Shown here piece after piece: positions 11,601 to 21,350 of a stretch of 64,000 bases of DNA; position 1 is the stretch's first letter, and each line of letters begins with the position of its first letter. Made by a program: the position numbers and the translations under genes. Origin of the DNA: Liolophura sinensis. Taxonomy: Eukaryota > Mollusca > Polyplacophora > Chitonida > Chitonidae. The notes beneath the pieces are model-generated. The model was not told the DNA's origin, did no database searches, and saw only the letters and a program-made list of their open reading frames with translations. The stretch spans positions 32,455,979 through 32,519,978 of the forward strand of contig NC_088302.1 in NCBI RefSeq assembly GCF_032854445.1, read 5' to 3'.

Positions 11601-13346
11601 AGTAGTATCCCTATATCAGAACGGTTACATAACAATGATCCCTGTACCATTCATCCGCTTTGGGTCTCACCATATTATGGCTGATCCCTTTCAGAGACGC
11701 GCGGACTGAAAGATGCTCATCAGGTGGAGAATCTCCAAGACCAGGCCCAGGTGATGTTAGGCCAACACACCCGTGCTCAGCATCCAACACAACCAGCCAG
11801 GTGAGTGTCATTCATCTACTGTGTTTACCCAGGTGATGTTAGGCCAACACACCCTTGCTCAGCATCCAACACAACCAGCCAGGTTAGTGCCATTTATCTA
11901 TTGTGTTTACCCAGGTGATGTTAGGCCAACACACCCGTGCTCAGCATCCAACACAACCAGCCAGGTGAGTGCCATTTATCTATTGTGTTTACCCAGGTGA
12001 TGTTAGGCCAACACACCCTTGCTCAGCATCCAACACAACCAGCCAGGTGAGTGCCATTTATCTATTGTGTTTACCCAGGTGATGTTAGGCCAACACACCC
12101 GTGCTCAACATCCAACACAACCAGCCAGGTGAGTGCCGTTTATCTATTGTGTTTACCCAGGTGATGTTAGGCCAACACACCCGTGCTCAACATCCAACAC
12201 AACCAGCCAGGTGAGTGCCATTAATCTATTGTGTTTACCCAGGTGATGTTAGGACAGCACAACAGTGTTCAGCATCCGAAACAGCCAGTCAGGTGAGTGT
12301 CATTTATCTCTAATGTTGCCATCCTGTAAAACCTGTTTACCAGGTGATGTTTTGCCATCACACTCTCGCTCAGCACCCGAGACAGCCGGCCAGGTGAGTG
12401 TCATTTATCTCTAATGTTGCCATGCTGTAAAATCTGTTTACTCAGGCCAAGACACTCTCGCTCGCATCCTAGACAGCCGGCCAGGTGAGTGCCATTTATC
12501 TCTAGTGTTACCATCCTGTAAACCCTGTATACCAAGGTGGTTTTGCCATCACACTCTCGCTCAGCACCCGAGACAGTCGGTCAGATGAGTGTCATTTATC
12601 TCTAGAGTTGCCATCCTGCAAAACCTGTCTACTCAGGTGATGTTAGGCCAACACACCTGTACTCAGCACCTGGCATAGCCGACCATTTATCACTAATGGT
12701 ACCATCCTGTAAAGTCTGTTTACTCAGGTGATTTTGGGCCAACACACCATTACCTGACAGGGCCGACCAGGTGAGTGCCATTTATCACTAGTGGTATTAT
12801 TCGGTAATACCTGTTTACTCAGGTTATATTAGGCCAGCACACTCGTGCTCAGCACCCAAGACAGCCAAACAGGTGAGTGCCATTATCTCTAGTGTTACCT
12901 GTAAAACCTGTACACTCAAGTGATGTTTGTTCATCGTATACGGGCCTATGGCCTAAGACAGCAAACCAAGTTAGTGCCTCTTCTTTCTAATTGTAAGCAT
13001 ATGTAATACATGTTCATGCAGATGGTTCTTAGTGGCATGAAGTGAGTGTCTTCTTTCTGGTTACATTCAGCTATTAACACTGTTGCCATAGGTAATGTTA
13101 GTCTAATTTGCACCGACTTTCCAGGAAGAAAAGGGAAGACGTGTCAAACAGAACTTTGATGGATACTATATTTCGTACTTTAACAAGTCCGTTTGGTTTT
13201 TATTACATTACAGATTCGGCAGACTGTTGCTACTGTTGCCAACACTGAAGTACGTACCCTCAGCGAGATTAGAGGCCTTGTTCTTCAGCAGAACAATCGG
13301 GAACACGCCCATGGAGAAATTACTCTGTGACATGTTCCAAAACTGA
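4133..13346 (+). CDS. NR2E3: Orphan nuclear receptor, NR2E3/PNR type (Hr51/unfulfilled, FAX-1 group), seven exons
   Basis: Ligand-regulated-type transcription factor acting in the nucleus; relatives control photoreceptor identity in vertebrates and neuron identity in insects and nematodes. Coding exons: 4133-4329, 4795-4898, 6122-6321, 10282-10490, 10964-11207, 11695-11800, 13214-13346; all introns are GT-AG and phases match. Zinc finger 1 uses C31, C34, C48 and C51 with P box CNGCSG, diagnostic of this group. Finger 2 uses C67, C74, C84 and C87 and has the group's longer D box (six residues between the first two Cys). The T/A box ends in ERQPRNTAQ. Exons 4-7 encode the ligand-binding domain, ending with AF-2 helix MEKLLCDMF. 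With one base added in exon 3 the protein would be 397 residues, close to the roughly 410 of the human protein. As written, exon 3 is frameshifted. Start chosen at ATG 4133 (A at -3), but the frame is open upstream. Confidence 0.93.
4795..4898 (+). CDS. NR2E3: NR2E3 exon 2: second zinc finger
   Basis: Acceptor gggtag ends at 4794. The first base completes Arg66, then [20 protein letters not shown] and [14 protein letters not shown] follow. Donor is G|gtgagt in phase 1. This is the most conserved part of the gene and reads almost identically to insect Hr51. Confidence 0.96.
4899..6121 (+). other. NR2E3 intron 2
   Basis: 1.2 kb intron, GT-AG. It contains a mixed-composition stretch around 5460-5720 lacking repeats seen elsewhere, and a short aaagaacaaaagaac slippage run near 5836. 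Nothing coding recognised. Confidence 0.6.
6122..6321 (+). CDS. NR2E3: NR2E3 exon 3: T/A box and hinge, with an apparent one-base frameshift
   Basis: Acceptor ctgctgtag ends at 6121 and the frame gives [13 protein letters not shown], the conserved C-terminal extension of the DBD. That frame stops at TAG 6199-6201. A second frame, open from 6147, gives PIENELD then the hinge, ending [19 protein letters not shown] as in vertebrate NR2E3, and leaves at donor G|gtaagt in the phase exon 4 needs. The two frames differ by one missing base somewhere in 6160-6171. No intron of workable length can join them. Confidence 0.85.
6322..7014 (+). other. NR2E3 intron 3, part before the nested insertion
   Basis: Non-coding. 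A frame on the - strand at 6521-6775 has no recognisable similarity. A few bases near 6840-6870 (ctgtactcaagaat) look like a remnant of family A. Confidence 0.45.
7041..7203. repeat. Twin 29-bp palindromes with ATT-repeat spacers
   Basis: Arms gggatcccgttc and gaacgggatccc around a 5-base loop occur at 7041-7069 and again at 7117-7145, period 76, each followed by ttgttattgttctg and an ATT microsatellite. The structure would fold into stable hairpins and probably marks an end of the 1.3 kb element. Confidence 0.9.
7204..8478. repeat. 1.3 kb transposon-like repeat, copy 1
   Basis: Begins cgattttgttagcagcagaa and ends with the hairpin ggatctgctattcgcagatcc plus attctagtt. No reading frame encodes a recognisable transposase or reverse transcriptase, so it looks non-autonomous. 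Phrases such as cttctccagaaccactga recall a repeat I associate with marine invertebrate genomes. Confidence 0.85.
8479..9801. repeat. 1.3 kb transposon-like repeat, copy 2 (direct orientation)
   Basis: Same order of blocks as copy 1 with small indels and scattered substitutions; it starts from an ATT tract and ends with the same hairpin at about 9772-9792. Copies abut head to tail, so a tandem duplication or tandem insertion. Confidence 0.88.
9802..10083 (-). repeat. SINE family A, full-length, with internal 27-bp duplication
   Basis: The - strand starts at the head with A box tggctcagtcgg near 10068 and B box gagttcaagacc near 9998, and ends gtaaaacaccaatcaaaa. A segment reading cgaccatccgcaggttgctg is present twice in tandem (about 9900-9955). 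Confidence 0.93.
10282..10490 (+). CDS. NR2E3: NR2E3 exon 4: start of ligand-binding domain
   Basis: Acceptor tccacag ends at 10281; the join makes Asp. The acidic hinge is followed by helix 3 text [20 protein letters not shown] and then [12 protein letters not shown], the nuclear receptor LBD signature region. Donor CAG|gtaatg is in phase 0. Confidence 0.95.
10491..10963 (+). other. NR2E3 intron 4
   Basis: 473-bp GT-AG intron, AT-rich with an ATT-type imperfect run near 10577-10617. Nothing else seen. Confidence 0.8.
10964..11207 (+). CDS. NR2E3: NR2E3 exon 5: central ligand-binding domain
   Basis: Acceptor ttgacag ends at 10963. Translation begins [20 protein letters not shown] (helices 4-5) and continues through a variable loop to [16 protein letters not shown]. 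Donor G|gtaagt is in phase 1. Confidence 0.96.
11208..11694 (+). other. NR2E3 intron 5
   Basis: 487-bp GT-AG intron with donor gtaagt and acceptor ccctttcag. No repeats or frames of note. Confidence 0.8.
11695..11800 (+). CDS. NR2E3: NR2E3 exon 6: LBD helices 8-10, source of the intron 6 minisatellite
   Basis: Acceptor ctttcag ends at 11694. Translation is [20 protein letters not shown] followed by [15 protein letters not shown] and a split Arg; donor AG|gtgagt is in phase 2. The last 50 bases of this exon (from 11751) are repeated many times downstream together with the donor. Confidence 0.93.
11751..12990 (+). repeat. 82-bp minisatellite built from exon 6 and its splice donor
   Basis: Units begin at 11751 (inside exon 6), 11833, 11915, 11997, 12079, 12161 and 12243 with exact period 82. 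More diverged units start at 12344, about 12446, 12537, 12637, 12728, 12823 and 12920. Each regular unit is 50 bases of exon 6 text (from gtgatgttaggccaacacac to caaccagccag), a gtgagt donor, a 26-base linker and a tttacccag acceptor-like end. Units 2-5 alternate CTT/CGT at one codon, suggesting two-unit amplification. Confidence 0.96.
13214..13346 (+). CDS. NR2E3: NR2E3 exon 7: LBD carboxy terminus, AF-2 helix and stop
   Basis: Acceptor tacattacag ends at 13213; the join restores Arg and the frame reads [20 protein letters not shown], then [22 protein letters not shown] and TGA at 13344-13346. Matches the end of vertebrate NR2E3 closely, including the AF-2 activation helix. Confidence 0.96.
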
Positions 13347-14435
13347 GTTTAAACAAGCAGTGAAATTCAGCATCATATTGATGAAAATTCACGTCGAGAA
13401 ACGGGATCTTGCGTTACATAAACTATATGCATAAACATATGTTGGGAGTGAAGATGTACTGCTGGAGATAGTCTTCAAAATCGGACCATGCTTAAAGTCG
13501 CTTGTGTAACATATTTCTTCTCTGAACTGGCAAACGCTTCGTTGTCATAAGCAATTTTAAAAACTGCGAAGGAGGATTTCATGGAGACGCTTCACATCAC
13601 TTGGACAAATATGCCTGACTTACTTTGAAGTTAGCTGTAACCTGATTTTCACGAGATAAAGAAAAAACGTATTGTATAAATTAATATTAAAAACAGACAA
13701 TGGCTAGAAAATATGTATTGTCATTACATCGCTTATCTGGGAATCATGTCTTGTTTCCCACAAATTCAAAGAAAATGTTCAAGACGTGCCAAGGGGTGTT
13801 TTTGAGGTTATGTATGTATGCTATGTATCTCTTGCAAGTAGACAAGATTCACATATGTTCTATGTTCACCATGTAAAGGTTGTGGACATGCCTGACATAT
13901 TTTGCACATTCTTCATATATAGTTCTATCTCTAATACCATTCAAAATCTGTTGGATGCCTGACATATTTTTGCATGTTGTTCATATATAGTTCTATCTTT
14001 AAGACCCTTCTAAACCTATTGGGTCAATATATGACTTGGTCACATGTCAACTTTTGATTTAATGCGCGTTATCACCGGTATTACAGAAAATAAGTCATGT
14101 TCATCAGTGATGATGAATTGTAAGATACAAACGTGTATAGGCAGAAATTAATTTTTCTATTGAGAAACGTTTAAGATTATCTTATTGGCATACAAATTAA
14201 CCTTCCATTAATTTGTGAAATCTCGTGTTTGTCAAAAATTCAGGCAGAGAGTCGTAATCATGTAAATATGTTCCAGTGGACTGGACAAAAAGACACATCC
14301 AGTCTTCAACTTGTGCATATACATTACCATGACAACACGTTGCTGTACCTATGGAACACATATAACTTATACATAAAAAATGTTATGTATTAGCTGTATA
14401 TCATATACATATGTTCACGTGTAATTGGTCGTGAA

Positions 14436-14468
<33 letters not shown>

Positions 14469-14627
14469 ATAATAAATCTGTTAATAAAATATTAATATGT
14501 AAAGTGAACATTTTCTTTCTCTTTTTTAAATGGAAAGGAACACATAGACGCTTTCCGTAAGAATTAATGGATATTTATGTTTGACACAAAATTAACACAG
14601 CCTAAAGTATACGTCGACACTTGCCCA
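13347..14627 (+). other. 3' flank of the receptor gene
   Basis: Probably 3' untranslated region for an unknown length. AATAAA hexamers occur at 14471-14476 and 14483-14488, just after a TA tract (about 14443-14468). A local duplication of about 70 bp around tgcctgacatatttt and ttcatatatagttctatct lies at 13887-14005. No coding sequence recognised. Confidence 0.5.
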
Positions 14628-14745
14628 TCAGCTTCTATACAGCCTTTATTTGTTTGTTAGATTATTGTGTAACGCCGCACTCAAAACGTGCGATGGCTGC
14701 CAGTTTCATGGACGGGGAAACCAGAGTGGCCTGGGTAAACCCTTG
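14628..14745 (+). repeat. Dispersed repeat family C fragment
   Basis: Contains tgtgtaacgccgcactcaaa, a ggctgccagtttcatgg block and gaaaccagagtggcctgggt, the same order as weaker copies near 45290-45400 and 53095-53175. Resembles the 3' half of a SINE. Confidence 0.6.
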
Positions 14746-15374
14746 GCCGAAATTACTGGCAAACTTTCTGATTTGTGACGCACAGACGTGCACACCATTT
14801 TAAATATAAGACAAGCGGTCAACGAACGGCATAGATCGCGGAAACGGCCACACGAGCTCAGTTGACCACTTATTGTTACCAACGGCCCACAAACAGTGAG
14901 ATATAACGCTTAATACATGATCTGCAGGGACTAAAATTGTTACATAAATGAAGTATATAGTGAAGGATTTACACCATGATTTACGAGGAGGAATCAAGGC
15001 ATTTCCCAGACTTACAACGCCACATGCTTATGATCCAAGGGGAAGCTTTACTTCTGATAATGGACTGTCCATGCTAGGGGGTAATATCAAAAGGGAGCCT
15101 TAATTGAAATGGTTCAAACACTTTAGTCTCGTGCTATGTCCTAGAGGCCTAGATAGGTTTAAAAATAGACATTCGTATACCAGCCCTCAAACGAACTGGA
15201 CGTTCTAGGTCAATAATCGCAAGACCAACTCTCAAAACTACGTTCAACACAAACCACTACGGAGCAAAGAAAGTATACAATGTAAGAATATATACAGGTG
15301 TTACTATTCATAGGTTAATTTGTTGCTCACTGAGTTGTATGAATTTCTCATTAGGAACATCCATGAGAAGTTCT
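14746..15374. other. Unassigned non-coding sequence with family F copy
   Basis: Mostly unremarkable. The block 15206-15282 (caataatcgcaagaccaact, then ttcaacacaaaccacta) recurs at 28066-28138, defining a small dispersed repeat. Confidence 0.5.
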
Positions 15375-15666
15375 CGTAAACCATTTATTTATTTATCTAT
15401 TTATTTGATTGGTGTTTTACGCCGTACCCAAGAATATTTCACTTATACGACGGCGGCCAGCATTATGGTGGTGGTGGGACCCGACAGAGTCCGATGGAAA
15501 CCCACGACCATCCGCAGGCTGTTAACAGACCTTCCCACTTACGGCTGGAGAGGCAGCCAACATGAGCTGGACTCACGGCGACCGCATTGGTGAGAGGCTC
15601 CTGGGTCATTACGCTGCTCTGGCGCGCTAACCAACTGAGCCATGGAGGGCCCCGTAAACCATTTAT
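15375..15666 (-). repeat. SINE family A, full length, with 14-bp target-site duplication
   Basis: Perfect direct repeat cgtaaaccatttat at 15375-15388 and 15653-15666. The - strand carries the head ggggccctccatggctcagt, the B-box gagt/ccagctc region, and the gtaaaacaccaatcaaataa tail. Confidence 0.95.
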
Positions 15667-15993
15667 CAGTTATGTACAGGTGTTCCGATTAGCACAAAAT
15701 GTGGCCTGTTTCAGATTTTTACCTGTTCTCTTATGAATGCAGTAATTCACAAAAGATCATTATTTTCAGATACTAGACGAAATATTGATGATCTGTTAGC
15801 TTTAAGTAATCCGTAAATGCAAAGGCTGCATGTGGATGAGATATATCCACCTTCGCTGCATTGAAAAAAAAAAAAACACACACCCTCTCCAGATGGAACA
15901 TTTTATCTGCACGTACATTTGTACAAAGGCTAAAGGGTTTCATCTCTCGCAGATTTTGCTACAAGAGGGATAGTTTCAATTTTGAGTGAGGGT
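15667..15993. other. Unassigned non-coding sequence
   Basis: No gene; contains a short A tract followed by CACA near 15864. Nothing else seen. Confidence 0.4.
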
Positions 15994-16300
15994 GTGCTCC
16001 GGGCTTAATGTTGTACTTAACAATTTTTCAGTCATATGATGACGGAGTCCTTGAAGTGTATGTAATGTACCTCCGTGTTGAAGGGCGGATTTCCACCTCT
16101 CTTTTATCTAGTTCTGATTCACTGAGACGGCTTACCGCCCACCCTAGCCATTATTCTGATACGCGCCAACCAATCGTTGCACTATCCCCTTAATGCTCAA
16201 CGCCAAGGGAAGAAGTTACAACTTCCTCCCTTCAAAGGTCTGAGTTGTGACCGGACTCAGGATTGAGCGGACGCTCTACAACTGTGCATTGGCGGTCCGT
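15994..16300 (-). repeat. SINE family B, near full length
   Basis: Reversed copy: the + strand shows the 3' end first (ttgtacttaacaatttttca, gtcatatgatgacgg), then the body with gatttccacctctcttttat and gcttaccgccc, and finally a tRNA-like end (ggattgagcggacgctctac). Matches 48430-48656 and 49325-49615 in the opposite orientation. Confidence 0.8.
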
Positions 16301-16959
16301 AGTTTCTTTTTATTTGACATTTTAAATTCTCCTTACTGGACAGCAGTATATACCGAAGGGTTCTGCTTTATCTCGCTTTGTCGCATGTGTTGTATTTCAA
16401 TCAGTGTCACAAATTATTATTGCTAAAACTAGTTTGTCAAGGTCATTCCATCAAACGCCTTCACTCGAAGTTTCTTTAAGGTTACACATGCGCAATTCTT
16501 GCAGTTGAGTGAAAGATTTGCCTCCGAACTGAAGAGTGAAGGAGCACTGATTGGACAATACTGCCACACAGACATTTGAGCTTGTTAATGCACTATATAA
16601 ATTTCTGCACTGTTAGTTTGCACCTAGTTAAAATATATCAGAATTGTGCCTGTTTTGAATTGAGTTGAAAGCTTTTTTGCCAGTGTTACTTCCTCCCCCC
16701 CACCCCTGGGTGTTTTCAATGTAACAAAATGCTCCTTTCCTTCCAGCAACCACAGCTAAAAATATGACGGGTATACTATATTGCAATTGATTTTTTTTTA
16801 TATATATTGTAGAGAAAAGTGCAAGATGTATGTGGTGGTATGGCATTGTACCACGCCAAAGTGAGGGCATACATATTATTGAGGTTGAAAATAAATAGCA
16901 AGGAAAATCAATGCGCTCGTTCAACGTTAAGCTTTACCATGGGTATAATTGCCTTGTAA
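16301..16959. other. Unassigned non-coding sequence
   Basis: No convincing exon. A 98-codon frame on the - strand (16628-16924) is low complexity and shows no family resemblance. Confidence 0.35.
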
Positions 16960-17213
16960 GTAAATGTAGACAGAGCCTCGAGGATTTCTGTCTAACTCGG
17001 CTTATTCCGGGGCTAGGGGATGTGAAATCATCGTGCTGAATTAGCTCCTCACTTTGGATATATGAATAGTTGCCATCAAAGCACAACATAGACACTCGGT
17101 ACATTACTGACAACTTATATGCTACCATGGTGCACGATTTGAATACTGATTTCATTAATTTCCCCAAAACATATCTTGCGCTTTTCCAACATCATTGAAA
17201 ACTGTTGACTGCT
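16960..17213 (-). repeat. Dispersed repeat, inverted partner of 21145-21350
   Basis: Reverse complement matches 21145-21350 over most of its length, sharing gtcaacagttttcaatgatg, tttgatggcaactattcata and tatccaaagtga in the same order. The 77-codon - strand frame at 16934-17167 falls inside and looks like repeat read-through. A third, weaker copy is at 53420-53505. Confidence 0.85.
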
Positions 17214-18547
17214 TCTGTTTGCATAATTCCTTCCAAGTTTCGCACTTAATATACTTTCTTAGCTCTTTGGTGATTTGTGTTAGGCGTTGTTTTGGGAATT
17301 GGCCTTGCTGCTTGGCAGTTTGTATACGAATGTTTGTTTCAAAGCATAGATTTCATTATATACAAGATATCTACAAACGTATTATACTTACGACTCAACT
17401 CGATTGACTTTGGCATTTGATGTTATGTATGATCATGTTTCAAGGTATACAGTCTGATATTACGGAGGCATTATATTATCACCTAACGGATTAATTTCCG
17501 CGACACTATCTATGGATATTTCTGGCATGGGCGTCCTCTGACCATTAACTTCATGTGACCTCTAAATTATCAGCTTTGTGCTTAAATATTCCCTCGCTCA
17601 AAGTTGATTGGAGTTTTCAATGACAGCTTTGAAATTCCAGTTTTACTTATTGGATGGTTTCTGGCATATATCACATCCGGGGAGGGCAAGAGGGCCCCTA
17701 CAAACCGTGGGCCACTACCTGCCGAGAACATATATCAATAACAATAGTAGTAGAAAAAGTGTGGAAATGGGACTGAACCGACGTGACCTGGCCATTTATA
17801 CAGGAAAGCATCATAGCCATTCTTCCAACACCGTAGATGTTCATCGTTACCTTTATACCAAGCAATAAAGGTTTTATTCGGGTTTATATAGATTTTAATT
17901 ATGGGACTCAAAATATACTCAAAATAATATACCTTTCCTGGACAACTCTCTTCCAGATGGTTGGTATTATGTAGCTTCTGTATTCTTTTTAACCAGACAC
18001 ATGTGTGGTGATACATGTGTGTGTACGAATACAATAAAGTTATGGTATATCTTGTAACTGAAAGTATTAGAAAAAACATTGACTAAAATACACAAGAATG
18101 TCTTTAAAAGAAACAGTGCATCATTAGTCTGGGTATATTTTCAGCAAAGTAATGCAAAATACTAATTTTAGAACAAGAATTGTGCAAACAAACTCAGATT
18201 AATTCAAGATCTACACACAAACTTACTTTCAGAAAAATGATTTGTCACCTGACAGACTGCTATGCCCTTATAAGGCGTTGAGGAAACTGGATATATCCCG
18301 AAGGAAACCATGGAACATTACCAGATACCGAACAGATCTCCTGACTTAAAGCCAAAGGCAAACCATGTATTGTGGGGCCACATTATCATTCAATGCACCC
18401 AGGTAGCCCAATACCCATACATCTTCCGTGGACGAATTATTATGCGATGTTTCACACAAATTGAACAGGAGGGCTGTTTTGTAGGATTTACCTCTAAGTT
18501 TGTCTTGGTGTTTTTAATCCGCAAAGAGTTTTACCTCGTAGAGTGTG
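17214..18547. other. Unassigned non-coding sequence
   Basis: AT-rich with no recognisable exon; frames of 86 and 114 codons around 17608-18079 lie on opposite strands of one another and have no family features. Confidence 0.35.
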
Positions 18548-18740
18548 TAAAAGACTTACATCATAGAGATAAGGCAGAAGGGTGATGACAGTGTGATAGT
18601 TGGCACAGGCTTACATCTAATCAGTGAAATACGACATCGTGTGTGTAGAATTTTATTATAGTTTTTACAGAGTGGTTTCGCCACGATATGCTTTTGTAAT
18701 ATTACTGGCTTAACGTTAAGCCATAATCACTCATCACCTC
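18548..18740 (+). repeat. Dispersed repeat family E, copy 2
   Basis: Same ordered blocks as 2960-3125: taaaagacttac, tcgccacgata, and taagccataatcactcat. Spacing differs by small indels, as expected for old copies of a SINE-like repeat. Confidence 0.65.
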
Positions 18741-18925
18741 AAGACCACTAACGTGGTGAACTCCTGAAATGAATAAATTATGTCTATTGATTAAGGATAA
18801 GTCATTATGCAATAATATTAAGATGGTTCAAGTCATACTTCGTACTATAGCTAACGGAAACAATCATCAACATTTTAGAGTTTAATCTCTAACATACATT
18901 AACTGAACTTCTTAAATGCATTTGA

Positions 18926-19150
18926 GCGCACTAGCGCAGCGTAATTACCCAGGAGCCTCTCACCAATGCGGTCGCTGTGAGTTCAAGTCCAGGTCATGTT
19001 GGCTTCCTCTCCGGCCGTACGTGGGAACGTCTTGCAGCAACCTGCGGATGGTCGTTGGTTTCCTCCCTCCATAATGCTAGCCGCCGTCCTATAAGGGAAA
19101 TATTCTTGAGTACGGCGTAAAACACCAATCAAACAAATTAATAAATGCAT
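18926..19150 (+). repeat. SINE family A, 5' truncated
   Basis: Starts within the head at gcgcactagcgcagcgtaat, has B box gagttcaagtcc, the ggcttcctctccggccgtac body and the 3' end gtaaaacaccaatcaaacaa with a short AT tail. Confidence 0.92.
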
Positions 19151-21144
19151 TTGAAAAATTAAAATAAATTATTACATTGCAAAGGATGAAGCCAGGGAAT
19201 CAAACGAAAACAGTCATACTAAACACCCTTTGTACTATACAAGGGACTATCTTTAACGTCAGCCTTAGCGCAAGAGACTTTAATTCCAACATGCATCGTT
19301 TCAACTTCTTAAATTCCTCTTATTATGGAGATACCGTACTGTATTGGCCACGGATACAGTCATCAAGTTACACTAAAACGATTGTTCGAGGCGTCCTTCG
19401 TATTCTAACTAATACAAAACATCTTTAACGCCTGTCTTTGCGGAAGAAAAACAATGTAATGATTCGGCGTCTAACAGGGTCATTCTGTACTGTTCTTCTC
19501 AGCAGGTTCTTTATCAATTTGCCGATAAAACAAACCCCTCATTAGTAATCTTAAAGTTAAGATTTCTTCATGCGATGTCCAACGAGTCAAATGTGGTATG
19601 CGTTTGCTGATTCGCAGTGTGCTTCGGTGAGTCCCATGTAGTTGTCGCTGCTGCGAGCAAGTCGCCGAACCCTGGAGAAAGCTGGAAATTAACTTCGTTT
19701 AGCCTGACTCGAGCTTTGTCTGCGGGAGATTTCGTCACAAAGGAAGGAACAACAAAGGTGATGCTCTCGCGTCTTCCCCATTAAACAGCCTGTCGTGAAC
19801 TTTATACTGTCACATGAAAGATACTTTTGTGTATTCGCGCCAGTGACTGCAAATCGAATTGCGCGGTCCAGGAAGTAAGAGGTTAACATGCTTATTGGGA
19901 CACAGCTCTATCTGTTCGGTAGCACGCTGCTATTCCATAAGATCGGCTTCTGAAAATAACCGCGTTAGACTGAAATAACTATCGAATCAACACGTCACTC
20001 GGTACTCGCACATCCGGGACACAGCTTATACCGGAAACTACAATTTATAAAGTTTGAGGTAACCTTGGAAATCGGTTTCCATATGTAGCAAATAATTAAC
20101 AATACTGTTCCCCAAACAGCACCTCCTCTAATAACTTTCAGAGTTTCCATGCCTTATTCATATGTCCTCTGCACGAGCCATTCTTTTCTTTTGATTGGGT
20201 CAAAATGTAGTATTTCACTTCTAAGCTTGGTCATCCATTCCAGTCACCATGTGGTCATAGCACAACCTATGCATAGTGCCGCCTCACTGAAGGACCAATC
20301 TGTACACCCCTAGACTCGCACACACACAGCAAGAGTGCACTGATAAGTGTCGACTATAACTTGGTCTGGCCATTATATGCTTAGCACCAAGTCATGAAAT
20401 ACAAACAGTGCCATAGTATTATGCGTGTAAGACGGCTAGAAAACTAAATTGAAACTCCCGCTTACTAGGCAGACATTCACAGAAGTCGAAAATTCCCGAG
20501 CACTGACGGAAAATATGCTTGGAAAGGCATCGTATTTACAAGATAGTAAATATGATCCAAAAATGAAAAGCACCTGTTTTAATTTATTTACCTTAAACTG
20601 AACATTCTTGATAATTGTCTAACGTCAAAGCTGCATAAATCCTTTAATGTTAAAGTTGATATAAAAGTATCAGCTCGCCAGGTTTGTGGCTTATTTACAC
20701 CTCACCGTATTGCGGTGGCCCGTTAGTGCCATTGAAGATTTTAACCATTTTCTGATGATTTACAATAATTCAGAGGACTTTCTAATGAAACTTATCATTA
20801 TGAACAAAGAATTTGAAGTATATACAAAAGGAAATCAACGTAAAAATAAAAACATTTTACACAAAATTGAACCACAGTAAATCATTAGAAAAAGTTAACA
20901 CTTTTGAATGGCCCTAACTTCATGAACGATGTTGCAAAGAAACAACTTTTAAAACGGTATTTTTATCTTCATCGATTAACATAAAAGCAAATTTTCCGTA
21001 ACTGTTGTAATTGGATTGGTTTTTATTTAACTATGACAAAATTAGTATCGTTAATATTCCATAAGGAAGAAGTTATAAAATTGGCTGCGAATCTATGCTT
21101 CGAAACTGAGAAAGGATGAAAATAGGACGGAATCATGGAAAGAC
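19151..21144. other. Unassigned non-coding sequence
   Basis: No gene recognised. The part around 19560-19720 is less AT-rich and free of the local repeat families. Other frames here are short and featureless. Confidence 0.35.
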
Positions 21145-21350
21145 AAGCAGTCAACAGTTTTCAATGATGTTGGGAAGACGCAAGTGAAATCAGTATTCAA
21201 ATCATGTACCATGCTAGAATATAAGTTGTTGATAAAAAATATGTATCTCATTTGCGCTTTGATGGCAACTATTCATATATCCAAAGTGACGATCTAATTC
21301 AACACGATGGATATACACCTTCTAGCCCTGAGTTAAGTGGAATTAGACAT
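21145..21350 (+). repeat. Dispersed repeat, inverted partner of 16960-17213
   Basis: Forward copy of the repeat whose reverse complement lies 3.9 kb upstream; shared blocks include gtcaacagttttcaatgatg and ttgatggcaactattcatat. Confidence 0.85.

Noticed and set aside
13347-14500. Assignment of the AATAAA at 14471 as the receptor's poly(A) site
   Set aside because: It lies 1.1 kb past the stop within an AT-rich tract where the hexamer is common; mentioned only as a possibility.
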